This document shows, piece by piece, positions 1-5,957 of a stretch of 8,284 nucleotides of DNA. Origin of the DNA: Rhodospirillaceae bacterium UBA6608 (GTDB taxonomy: Bacteria; Pseudomonadota; Alphaproteobacteria; Rhodospirillales_A; Casp-alpha2). How positions within the stretch are numbered: the stretch's first letter is position 1; every line of letters starts with the position of its first letter. The stretch is taken from the NCBI GenBank assembly GCA_002433335.1, contig DJHY01000099.1:7702-15985 (forward strand). The letters are read 5' to 3'. The notes beneath the pieces are model-generated. The model ran no database searches. It was not told the origin of the DNA and saw only the letters and a program-made list of their open reading frames with translations. Both the position numbers and the translations under genes were made by a program.

Positions 1-786
1 CATGCCCAGCATGCCGACGAACTGCTTGTCGCTGGCCGGATAGGCGCCCAGGCCCATCAGCGTCAGGGTGCAGGGTGCGCCCGACATCTTGACCAGATCG
101 TTCAGCAGCTTCGACGCCTTCGGACCGGAGTTGATGACCCCGCCCCCGGCATAGATGATCGGCTTCTTCGCCCCGGCCAGCAAACGCACCGCTTCCTGAA
201 TGGCGGCGGGTTCGCCCTTGACCTTGGGATTGTATTTCTCGGCGGCGGCCGGACCGGCCTGCTCGTACTGGCCCAGGGCCATGATCACGTCCTTGGGCAG
301 GTCGATCACGACCGGGCCCGGGCGGCCGGAGCGCGCCACGTGGAACGCCTCATGCACGGTGGCGGCCAGGTCCTTGACGTCCTTGACCAGATAATTGTGC
401 TTGGTGCACGGGCGGGTGATACCGGTGGTATCGCATTCCTGGAACGCGTCGTTGCCGATCAGATGCGTCGGCACCTGCCCGGTCAGGCAGACGATCGGAA
501 TGGAATCCATCAAGGCATCGGTCAGGCCCGTAACGGCGTTGGTCGCACCGGGACCGGAGGTAACGAGAACCACCCCGACCTTACCGGTCGAACGGGCATA
601 ACCTTCCGCCGCGTGCACGGCGCCGCCTTCCTGGCGAACCAGGATGTGACGGATGTGGTTCTGCTTGAAAATGGCGTCATACAGGGGCAGTACCGCGCCG
701 CCCGGATATCCGAAGATTTCGGTGACGCCTTGCTCCTTCAGCGCTTCGATCACGATCTCGGCGCCCTGCATTTTCTTCCTGGCCAT
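1..786 (-). CDS. ilvB: Acetolactate synthase large subunit, partial (C-terminal part beyond the left edge)
   Basis: Thiamine-diphosphate-dependent acetohydroxyacid synthase, large catalytic subunit. It condenses two pyruvates to acetolactate, or pyruvate with 2-oxobutyrate, the first common step of valine, leucine and isoleucine synthesis in the cytoplasm. The 262 visible codons hold the N-terminal pyrimidine-binding domain (about residues 5-170) and the start of the central domain. Visible landmarks are IFGYPGGAVLPLYDA (24-38), the catalytic Glu53 in RQEGGAVHAAEGYAR, TSGPGATN (76-83) and the stretch NDAFQECDTTGITRPC, which is typical of IlvB/IlvI rather than other ThDP enzymes. A full family member is about 580-600 residues, so over half is missing; position 1 falls on a codon boundary. 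The ATG at 786 is supported by GAGGA (796-800) nine bases upstream. The small subunit gene would be expected beyond the left edge. The symbol ilvI would be equally defensible. Confidence 0.96.
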   Translation of the reverse strand, partial: MARKKMQGAEIVIEALKEQGVTEIFGYPGGAVLPLYDAIFKQNHIRHILVRQEGGAVHAAEGYARSTGKVGVVLVTSGPGATNAVTGLTDALMDSIPIVCLTGQVPTHLIGNDAFQECDTTGITRPCTKHNYLVKDVKDLAATVHEAFHVARSGRPGPVVIDLPKDVIMALGQYEQAGPAAAEKYNPKVKGEPAAIQEAVRLLAGAKKPIIYAGGGVINSGPKASKLLNDLVKMSGAPCTLTLMGLGAYPASDKQFVGMLGM

Positions 787-795
787 CTTTAAAGG

Positions 796-800
796 TCCTC
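796..800 (-). promoter_or_regulatory. Ribosome binding site of ilvB
   Basis: GAGGA on the minus strand, nine bases before the ATG at 786. It fixes the ilvB start, because no other in-frame start nearby has such a site. A hairpin lies 17 bases further upstream (818-844), so access to this site could in principle be modulated. Confidence 0.7.
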
Positions 801-817
801 GTACTCTGTCCTCTTAC

Positions 818-844
818 GCCGCGACGGACCTATGTCCGTCCGGC
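818..844 (-). promoter_or_regulatory. Strong hairpin just upstream of the ilvB ribosome binding site
   Basis: On the minus strand GCCG (844-841) + GACGGAC (840-834), loop ATAG, GTCCGTC (829-823), one bulged G (822), CGGC (821-818): eleven base pairs with a single bulge. No T-run follows, so it is not an intrinsic terminator. Its place 17 bases before GAGGA suggests an mRNA leader element affecting translation or stability, but the function is unknown. Confidence 0.45.
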
Positions 845-968
845 TGTCGCGCCCCATGCCGATCATGAAAGCGCCCTACCCACATGGGTTTTCCTAGGCG
901 ACCCAGGGCCGCTTCGGCTGTCGTGAAAAGTCCGTACGGCGAAACGACTGATGGTCGACGCCCGCCGC

Positions 969-1002
969 AAAAAGCCCAGCGAATCGGGGTTCGCCGGGGA
1001 GC
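969..1002 (-). terminator. Terminator-like hairpin followed by T5, between the response regulator and ilvB
   Basis: On the minus strand a stem GCGAA (994-990) / TTCGC (983-979) closes the loop CCCCGA. It is extended by GCTC (1002-999) with GGGC (977-974), including one G-T pair, across an internal loop, and five T (973-969) follow directly. An alternative pairing upstream, CCGGGG/CCCCGG (994-1007), would compete with it. It may simply end the response regulator transcript 115 bases after its stop. If the ilvB promoter lies upstream of it, it would act as an attenuator. Confidence 0.45.
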
Positions 1003-1007
1003 CCCGG

Positions 1008-1050
1008 AACTTAATGAAGGGGTTATGGGGGGTCAACAGTTAAAATGCAA
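1008..1050 (-). promoter_or_regulatory. Candidate sigma-70-type promoter region for ilvB
   Basis: Two overlapping minus-strand candidates lie in an AT-rich patch. One is TTGACC (1031-1036), 17 bases, then TAAGTT (1008-1013): a good -35 with a poor -10. The other is TTGCAT (1045-1050), 17 bases, then CATAAC (1022-1027): a poor -35 with a fair -10. Transcripts would start near 1000 or 1015 and carry a leader of about 215-230 bases. This is inference from consensus matching only; neither is a strong promoter. Confidence 0.3.
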
Positions 1051-1116
1051 TAAACGGCAAGTTTTTTGGCTTAATGACGAAATAAAATTTCGCGTCCGTT
1101 CTTGCCCTACCGCAAC

Positions 1117-2160
1117 CTACTTGGTCGTCTGGATGATCTGGCCCGCGCAGCGCACGAAGCGAACCCGACGTTCCATCAATTCGACATAGCGCTCCAGGTC
1201 CTTGCCCGACAGCACGATGTTCTTTTTCTGCAGTTCGATCGGCTTCCCTGTCGCCTGCAGGTCCTGCACGTTCTTCAAACGCTCAACCCAGGTTTGCAGG
1301 TATTCGCCCCAATCGCCGCGATGTACGAAACGGACATAGCGCAGGATGCGTTTGACCGAATTGTTGTTCCAGAACTCACTGACCGGAAGTTCGCCGCAGG
1401 CTTCGTTGATTTTTTGCTCGGCGATTTCGGCCGGGGACAGGTTGGGATCGGTCCCCGCGGCAGCGCCGGCCGTACCAGTAGCGCCGGGGATCGCCCCACC
1501 CGCCTCGCCAGGCGCTTCGGCGTCGCTCAGAACCACGCCGGATTGCGGTGTGGCCGTTCCCGCCCCGCCCCCTGTGGCGGCCCCGCCGGCGGCCTCGGCT
1601 TCCTGCCGGGCATGTAATTCCTGCTGCAAAGTCGCGGTGTCTTGTTCACCCGGGATCAGGAACAACCCACCGACGACGATCACCAGAAACGCCAGCGCTG
1701 GCCCCCAGATCAAGGGGGCCCGGTACCAGGGCGTCGCGTCCACGGGAATAGGCTTGGGCAGATCGCGGGCATTCGGGTCTTCCATGACCGGCGCCATGGT
1801 CAGAATGTTCCGAATGCGCAGCAACAGTTCCTTGGCATCGAACGGCTTGGTCACATAGTCGACCTGCATCAGCCCGATGGCGTGGCGGCGGGTATCCGTA
1901 TCCGACACCGCCGTCGCGAAAATGATCGGCAGGTTCGATGTTCGCCGCAGGGTCCGGGCGAACTCAACCCCATTGCCGTCGGGCAACATGATGTCCAATA
2001 CGATGACGTCGAAATTCCGGCCCTCCAGGGCCTCGAACATCGCTGCCCCGGTATTGGCTTCGGTCACCTGAAAATTCTCGTTCTCCAGGATCGCGCACAG
2101 GAACGACCGAACCATCGGGTCGTCTTCGACGACAAGGATATGAGGAGATTTTTCAGACAC
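1117..2160 (-). CDS. Response regulator receiver protein with transmembrane helix and unassigned C-terminal domain
   Basis: 347 residues. Residues 6-120 form a complete CheY-like receiver: acidic pair E12/D13, phospho-acceptor D56 in VIVLDIMLPDG, T83, and K105 in VTKPF, so it should be phosphorylated by a histidine kinase. Usual output domains are absent. Instead there is a Pro-rich joint (124-149), one hydrophobic segment (150-169, bounded by R147 and P170-G171), a possibly helical Gln/Glu stretch (173-191), an Ala/Gly/Thr-rich low-complexity linker (192-240) and a C-terminal domain (242-347) rich in Arg, Trp and Tyr with two cysteines, C255 and C338. Positive charge before and acidic residues after the helix suggest a cytoplasmic receiver and an external C-terminus; this topology is inferred. 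The start is GTG at 2160: TGA lies two codons upstream in frame, and the next Met (16) would remove the acidic pocket. Its ribosome binding site is weak. It lies 149 bases after miaA on the same strand. I do not recognise the C-terminal domain. Confidence 0.88.
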   Translation of the reverse strand: MSEKSPHILVVEDDPMVRSFLCAILENENFQVTEANTGAAMFEALEGRNFDVIVLDIMLPDGNGVEFARTLRRTSNLPIIFATAVSDTDTRRHAIGLMQVDYVTKPFDAKELLLRIRNILTMAPVMEDPNARDLPKPIPVDATPWYRAPLIWGPALAFLVIVVGGLFLIPGEQDTATLQQELHARQEAEAAGGAATGGGAGTATPQSGVVLSDAEAPGEAGGAIPGATGTAGAAAGTDPNLSPAEIAEQKINEACGELPVSEFWNNNSVKRILRYVRFVHRGDWGEYLQTWVERLKNVQDLQATGKPIELQKKNIVLSGKDLERYVELMERRVRFVRCAGQIIQTTK

Positions 2161-2255
2161 GTTTCACGACCGCTGATCGGCAATTACGAAAAACACCGGC
2201 GGCCCGACAATGGACGACCAACCCGGAATGTTCGGCTGCAAGGCTGAATGACCGA

Positions 2256-2283
2256 GGTGGCGAGAATGAGGCACCCCGCCACC
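2256..2283 (-). terminator. Possible terminator or stem-loop after miaA
   Basis: On the minus strand GGTGGCG (2283-2277) and CGCCACC (2262-2256) form a perfect seven-base-pair stem with a 14-base loop, starting 26 bases after the miaA stop. No T-run follows, so it may be only a weak or Rho-assisted end, or an mRNA 3' stabilising structure. The rest of 2161-2309 shows no clear promoter for the response regulator, which may be read through from miaA. Confidence 0.3.
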
Positions 2284-2309
2284 GACGCCTTTAGCATCCT
2301 CTTTCGGGC

Positions 2310-3293
2310 TTACACGTTCCTGACAAGCGCGGCAAACCGCGGATGGTCCAGAACCTGGACCATTGCCTCCGGTCCGCCACGCTCCAGAACCAAGTCGGGA
2401 TGCAATTGATGGCGGAACCAGGTCATCTGGCGCTTGGCGTAATTGCGGGTCGCTTGGCGGGATTTCTCCGCAGCCTCGCCCCAAGTCATCTCGCAGGCCA
2501 TGGCGGCGGCAAGCTCCCGCACACCGACGGCGCGCATGCCGGGCAAGGACGGGTCCAGCCCCCGCGCCATCAGGGCTTCGACCTCTTCCACGGCCCCTTG
2601 GTCAAGCATCTCGGTGAACCGCCCGTCGCAAGAGGCATAAAGCGCCGAACGCGGCGGCAACACCAATATCGTAAAGAACGGCCCGGCCACGGGTCCGTCT
2701 TCGGGATGCGCCGCCTGCCACGCGGCCAGGGTCTGCCCGGTGGCGACCGCCACGGCATGGGCGCGGATCAGGCGCTGCCGGTCGCCCGGCGGGAGTGTTT
2801 GCGCCGCCTCAGGATCGAGTGCGGCCAAGCGATCACAAAACGCTTCGCCGCCGAGGTTTTCATATAGCGCCGTCGATTCCGCCGTGACCGCTTCCGGAAC
2901 CTCGGGCACGGGGGCCAGCCCCTGGGTCAGCGCTTTCAGATACATGCCGGTACCGCCGACGACGATCGGCAGGCGCCCCTCGGCGCGGGTCGCGGCTATC
3001 GCCTCGACCGCCAACTCCAACCAGCGCCCGACCGAGCATCGCTCCTCGGCGCCCAGCACCCCGAACAGGCGATGCGGGGCGAGGGATTCCTCTGCCTCGC
3101 TCGGACGGGCCGTCAGAACGCGCAGGTCGCGATAGACCTGCATGCTGTCTGCATTGACGATGACCCCGTTCAAGCGCTGCGCCAAGGCCAGGGCCAGACC
3201 CGACTTGCCACCCGCCGTCGGCCCGGTAACGATCACCACGGGCGCGGAATTTTCACACTGCGGGGGGTTTTCAGGGTCTTGAAAATCGGTCAC
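2310..3293 (-). CDS. miaA: tRNA dimethylallyltransferase (tRNA A37 isopentenyltransferase)
   Basis: Transfers the dimethylallyl group of DMAPP to N6 of A37 next to the anticodon in tRNAs reading UNN codons, the first step to ms2i6A. From the GTG start the protein has 327 residues, close to the family's usual 300-320. Motifs in order: P-loop GPTAGGKS (24-31), NADSMQVYRDL (47-57), GGTGMYLKAL (113-122), GDRQRLIRA (170-178), and the family-typical NYAKRQMTWFRHQ near the C-terminus. The reading frame stays open to 3746, but that extension is antisense to serB and does not resemble MiaA. GTG at 3293 has a purine block GGGGGAGGG (3297-3305) three bases upstream; the alternative ATG at 3338 (342 residues) has none and overlaps the serB start codon. 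Oddity: the usual RALEV segment reads RAHAV (177-181). It is divergent from serB with 43 bases between. Confidence 0.96.
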   Translation of the reverse strand: MTDFQDPENPPQCENSAPVVIVTGPTAGGKSGLALALAQRLNGVIVNADSMQVYRDLRVLTARPSEAEESLAPHRLFGVLGAEERCSVGRWLELAVEAIAATRAEGRLPIVVGGTGMYLKALTQGLAPVPEVPEAVTAESTALYENLGGEAFCDRLAALDPEAAQTLPPGDRQRLIRAHAVAVATGQTLAAWQAAHPEDGPVAGPFFTILVLPPRSALYASCDGRFTEMLDQGAVEEVEALMARGLDPSLPGMRAVGVRELAAAMACEMTWGEAAEKSRQATRNYAKRQMTWFRHQLHPDLVLERGGPEAMVQVLDHPRFAALVRNV

Positions 3294-3336
3294 TTTCCCT
3301 CCCCCATCGCTCAACCGTCGCCGGATCGGATCTAAC
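3294..3336. promoter_or_regulatory. Short divergent spacer between miaA and serB
   Basis: Only 43 bases separate the preferred miaA GTG (3293) from the serB ATG (3337). The spacer contains the miaA ribosome binding site (3297-3305) but no convincing -35/-10 pair for either gene. The promoters must therefore lie inside the 5' ends of the opposite genes. A TTGAAA at 3279-3284 could be a serB -35, but nothing like a -10 follows at the right distance. Confidence 0.35.
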
Positions 3337-4233
3337 ATGGAATTTGTCGTTACGCTGATTGCCGCCAAGGGCGGCGAACTGGATGCGGGCATTGTCGCCG
3401 AGGCGGCGACGCGGCTCAAGGCGCTCGGCGCGGAAACCGGTCGTCCCGATTGGTTATGCGAGGGACAGGCCTGCGATCTAGGCTTCGAGGGCCTGGTTCC
3501 GGACCAAGCCGACGCCGCCGCACGACAGGTCGTCGCCGGCAAAACCATCGACGTCGTCGCCCAAGCCGCCGAAGGCCGGCGCAAGATGCTGCTGCTCGCC
3601 GACATGGATTCGACCATCGTCACGTCAGAGACCCTGACCGACATTGCACGGATCGCGGGCAAGGAAGAGATCATCGCCGATATCACCGACCGCGCCATGC
3701 GCGGCGAACTGGATTTCGCCGGCGCCCTGCGCGAGCGCGTCGCCATGCTGGCCGACCTGTCCGAAACGGCGCTGAAGACGGCCTATGACGAGGTCGAATT
3801 GTCACCCGGCGCGGAAACCCTGGTCCGCACCATGGCGGCGGCGGGCGCGATGACGGCGCTGGTTTCCGGCGGGTTCACCTATTTCACCTCGCGCATTGCC
3901 GATCGGGTGGGCTTCCACACCAACATGGCGAACGAGTTCGAAATCGAAAACGGCAAGCTGACCGGCAAGGTGGTGGAGCCGATCCTGGGCCGCTCGGCCA
4001 AATACGAGGCCCTGGTCAAGCTGGCGACGGAACGGGGCCTGGCCCTGGCCGACACGGCGGCCATCGGCGACGGAGCCAACGACTTGGAAATGATCCAGGC
4101 GGCGGGTCTGGGCTGCGCCTATCGCGGCAAGCCGATCCTGCGCGACGCGGCGCGGGTCAAGCTGGACCACGCCGACCTGAGCGGCCTGCTCTATGCCCAG
4201 GGCTATCGCCGGGACGACTTCGTCACCGGTTGA
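3337..4233 (+). CDS. serB: Phosphoserine phosphatase
   Basis: Hydrolyses O-phosphoserine to serine and phosphate, the last step of the phosphorylated serine pathway, in the cytoplasm. 298 residues, the normal size for the long proteobacterial form: an N-terminal ACT-like region (about 1-75) and a HAD-superfamily phosphatase domain (about 84-290). HAD motifs: DMDST (89-93) with nucleophile D89 and acid/base D91; VSGGF (176-180) with S177; a candidate motif III lysine K223 in RSAKYEAL; and GDGANDL (244-250) with metal-binding D245 and D249. The ATG at 3337 is preceded only by a weak GGATCGGAT, so translation initiation may be modest. It is the only plus-strand gene here, divergent from miaA and convergent with htrA, so it is probably transcribed alone. 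Confidence 0.97.
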   Translation: MEFVVTLIAAKGGELDAGIVAEAATRLKALGAETGRPDWLCEGQACDLGFEGLVPDQADAAARQVVAGKTIDVVAQAAEGRRKMLLLADMDSTIVTSETLTDIARIAGKEEIIADITDRAMRGELDFAGALRERVAMLADLSETALKTAYDEVELSPGAETLVRTMAAAGAMTALVSGGFTYFTSRIADRVGFHTNMANEFEIENGKLTGKVVEPILGRSAKYEALVKLATERGLALADTAAIGDGANDLEMIQAAGLGCAYRGKPILRDAARVKLDHADLSGLLYAQGYRRDDFVTG

Positions 4234-4259
4234 AATCACCACCCATTCCAGACATGAAA

Positions 4260-4280
4260 ACGGCGCCCCAAGGGCGCCGT
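4260..4280. terminator. Bidirectional intrinsic terminator between serB and htrA
   Basis: Perfect nine-base-pair inverted repeat ACGGCGCCC / GGGCGCCGT with the three-base loop CAA. It lies 27 bases after the serB stop and 27 bases after the htrA stop. On the minus strand it runs directly into TTTT (4260-4257), so it is a good intrinsic terminator for htrA. On the plus strand the following sequence CTCCATTTC is a poor T-tract, so termination of serB would be less efficient. Confidence 0.85.
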
Positions 4281-4306
4281 CTCCATTTCAGTCGTGTCGG
4301 ATAGGA

Positions 4307-5827
4307 TCAGCCGTTGCCGAGGCGGATCGCCACGAAGCGCAGGCCGTTCTGTCCCTGAACCAGCAACAGCACGGATTTCCGTCCGGCGTCGCGGGCTTCC
4401 TTGACCTTGCGGACCACGTCCTCGGGCGAGGCGACTTCTTCCTGCCCGACCTCGACGATCAAATCGCCGGGACGCACGCCCTTTTCCGCCGCCGGGCCGG
4501 TGCCGTTGACATCGGTCACCAGAACACCCTTGGCGTCGTCACCCAGCTTGAATTCCTGGATGGCGCTGCCGGTGATGGCGGACAGGGTCAGGCCCAGATC
4601 GTCGACGACCTTGGATTTGACCGGACCGTCGGCACCCTTTTCGGTGCGGGCCGCGACCTGGGTCTGCTCTTCCTGCAGTTCACCGACCTTGACCTTCAGA
4701 TCGACCTTCTTGTTCTCGCGCCAGACTTCGACCGGCACTTCGACGCCCACAGCGGTGTCGGCGACGATGCGCGGCAGTTTGCGCATTTCGTGAACCTTGC
4801 GGTTGTTGAACTTCAGGATCACGTCGCCACGCTGGATCTTGCCCTTGGCGGCGGGACCTTCGTCAACGACCTGGGCGACGAGCGCACCGGTCGGCTCCTT
4901 CAGGCCCAGGCTTTCGGCGACTTCCGGCGTGACCTGCTGGATATGCACACCCAACCAGCCGCGCTTGACCTGACCGCTTTTGATCAGCTGGGCGATAACC
5001 GGCTTGGCGGTGGACATGGGCACGGCGAAGCCGATGCCGACGCTGCCGCCGGACGGCGAGAAGATGGCCGTGTTGATGCCGATGACTTCGCCGGTCATGT
5101 TGAACAGCGGGCCGCCCGAGTTGCCCCGGTTGATGGAGGCATCGGTCTGAATGAAGTTGTCGTACGGGCCGGCGGAGATATCTCGACCGCGGGCCGAGAT
5201 GATACCGGCCGTGACCGTACCGCCCAGGCCGAACGGGTTACCGATCGCGACGACCCAGTCGCCGACGCGGGATTTCTCGGAATCGCCGAGGCTGAGGGCG
5301 TGATACTTCTGACCTTTGAGGTCGACCTTCAGCACCGCGATGTCGGTCTTCTGATCGCGGCCGACCAGTTCCGCCTTGAGGCGGGTGTCGTCCTGCAGAA
5401 TGACCTCGATCTCATCGGCGTCCTGGATCACGTGGTTGTTGGTCACCACGTGGTTGTCGTCGATGATGAAGCCGGAACCCAGCGAAGTCGCCTTACGCGC
5501 CTGCGGCTTGCCGTTGGGCTGGCCACGGTCGAAGAATTCCTTGAAGAAGTCCTCGAACGGCGATCCAGGCGGCAGCTGCGGCATTTCGAAACCGCGGCTT
5601 TCGATGGTCTGCGTGGTCGAAATATTGACCACCGAGGGCAGAAGCTTTTCCGCCAGATCGGCGAAACCTTCCGGGGCGGGGCGGGCATGGGCCGCCGCCG
5701 TCATCATTACCATGGCGGCAAACACGACCGCCGTGATCATCGCGCTGATACGCGCCATCCGCAGGGGTGCGCGGTCGTCGGCTGCGGCGATCGGCGCGTC
5801 CTGTTTGGTTAGACGAATCTCTTTCAT
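4307..5827 (-). CDS. degP: Periplasmic serine protease/chaperone of the Do (DegP/DegQ/MucD) family
   Basis: Envelope quality-control protease degrading misfolded periplasmic and outer-membrane proteins. 506 residues from the ATG at 5827. A hydrophobic signal segment (about 29-47) ends in AHA, with likely cleavage after residue 48. A trypsin-like domain spans about 55-285, with catalytic triad H132 (TNNHV), D162 (TDIAVLKVD) and S237 (RGNSGGP). Two PDZ domains follow: PDZ1 about 289-385 (GWLGVHIQ start) and PDZ2 about 405-500. Two PDZ domains and this length fit DegP/DegQ/MucD rather than DegS; which of these cannot be settled from the sequence. Start choice: ATG 5827 has AAGG seven bases upstream. 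An internal ATG at 5758 would give a more usual short signal peptide starting MARIS but lacks a ribosome binding site. The frame is open to 5893 without support for a longer start. It follows the hflK-hflC-DUF2065 cluster after a 269-base spacer likely holding its own promoter. Confidence 0.95.
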   Translation of the reverse strand: MKEIRLTKQDAPIAAADDRAPLRMARISAMITAVVFAAMVMMTAAAHARPAPEGFADLAEKLLPSVVNISTTQTIESRGFEMPQLPPGSPFEDFFKEFFDRGQPNGKPQARKATSLGSGFIIDDNHVVTNNHVIQDADEIEVILQDDTRLKAELVGRDQKTDIAVLKVDLKGQKYHALSLGDSEKSRVGDWVVAIGNPFGLGGTVTAGIISARGRDISAGPYDNFIQTDASINRGNSGGPLFNMTGEVIGINTAIFSPSGGSVGIGFAVPMSTAKPVIAQLIKSGQVKRGWLGVHIQQVTPEVAESLGLKEPTGALVAQVVDEGPAAKGKIQRGDVILKFNNRKVHEMRKLPRIVADTAVGVEVPVEVWRENKKVDLKVKVGELQEEQTQVAARTEKGADGPVKSKVVDDLGLTLSAITGSAIQEFKLGDDAKGVLVTDVNGTGPAAEKGVRPGDLIVEVGQEEVASPEDVVRKVKEARDAGRKSVLLLVQGQNGLRFVAIRLGNG

Positions 5828-5859
5828 CTGAACACCTTGTCTTTCCGTCACATGCGGGA

Positions 5860-5886
5860 CCATGCCATTGGGAATTCTAGGCATGG
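5860..5886. repeat. Inverted repeat upstream of htrA
   Basis: Seven-base arms CCATGCC (5860-5866) and GGCATGG (5880-5886) with a 13-base centre, 33 bases upstream of the htrA start codon. No T-run follows on either strand. It could be an operator or a 5' UTR hairpin; no known regulator site is recognised. Confidence 0.4.
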
Positions 5887-5890
5887 GGGG

Positions 5891-5915
5891 CACGGCGTGG
5901 GAACCACGGCGTGGG
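5891..5915. repeat. Tandem pair of an 11-base near-palindrome upstream of htrA
   Basis: CACGGCGTGGG occurs exactly twice, at 5891-5901 and 5905-5915, with a 14-base period. The core CACG-G-CGTG is symmetric around its central base; in the second copy the symmetry extends to CCACG-G-CGTGG (5904-5914). It lies about 64-90 bases upstream of the htrA ATG. This looks like a paired protein-binding site, but the regulator is unknown. Confidence 0.4.
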
Positions 5916-5957
5916 GATCATGACACGGACCCCGCGAATATTAAACAGTGAGCGAAT

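Larger units (their letters stand above)
787..1116 (-). other. Non-coding leader/intergenic region upstream of ilvB
   Basis: 330 bases between the response regulator stop and the ilvB start, with no convincing gene. The half nearer the regulator (about 1010-1095) is markedly AT-rich for this genome and holds candidate promoter elements and a small palindrome at 1078-1092 (arms CGAAAT/ATTTCG, loop of three). Next come a terminator-like hairpin (969-1002) and, close to ilvB, a strong hairpin (818-844). Two small reading frames (885-814, 23 aa; 866-789, 25 aa) exist, but neither is rich in Ile, Val or Leu, so no classical ilv attenuator peptide is visible. Confidence 0.6.

Noticed and set aside
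340..792. Plus-strand open frame of 150 codons opposite ilvB
   Set aside because: Antisense to conserved ilvB motifs (catalytic Glu53, GPGATN); ilvB explains this stretch fully.
814..885. 23-codon minus-strand frame in the ilvB leader as an ilv attenuator peptide
   Set aside because: It contains no run of Ile, Val or Leu codons, and the following hairpin has no T-run, so it does not fit a classical attenuator.
2184..2297. 37-codon minus-strand frame between miaA and the response regulator, starting like a lipoprotein signal
   Set aside because: A GAGG directly abuts the ATG, leaving no workable ribosome binding site spacing. The second half has Arg-rich shadow-like composition, and nothing supports expression.
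3361..3375. Perfect inverted repeat GCCGCC-AAG-GGCGGC near the start of serB
   Set aside because: It lies within conserved-frame codons of serB and is easily explained by GC-rich codon usage for Ala-Ala-Lys-Gly-Gly.
3294..3746. N-terminal extension of the miaA frame into serB
   Set aside because: The Ser/Arg/Ala-rich sequence does not resemble MiaA and is antisense to serB. The P-loop lies at the expected distance from the GTG at 3293.
4193..5812. Plus-strand open frame of 539 codons opposite htrA
   Set aside because: It is the antisense shadow of a clear Do-family protease. The His/Asp/Leu-rich composition is an artefact of GC-rich codon bias, with no recognisable domain.
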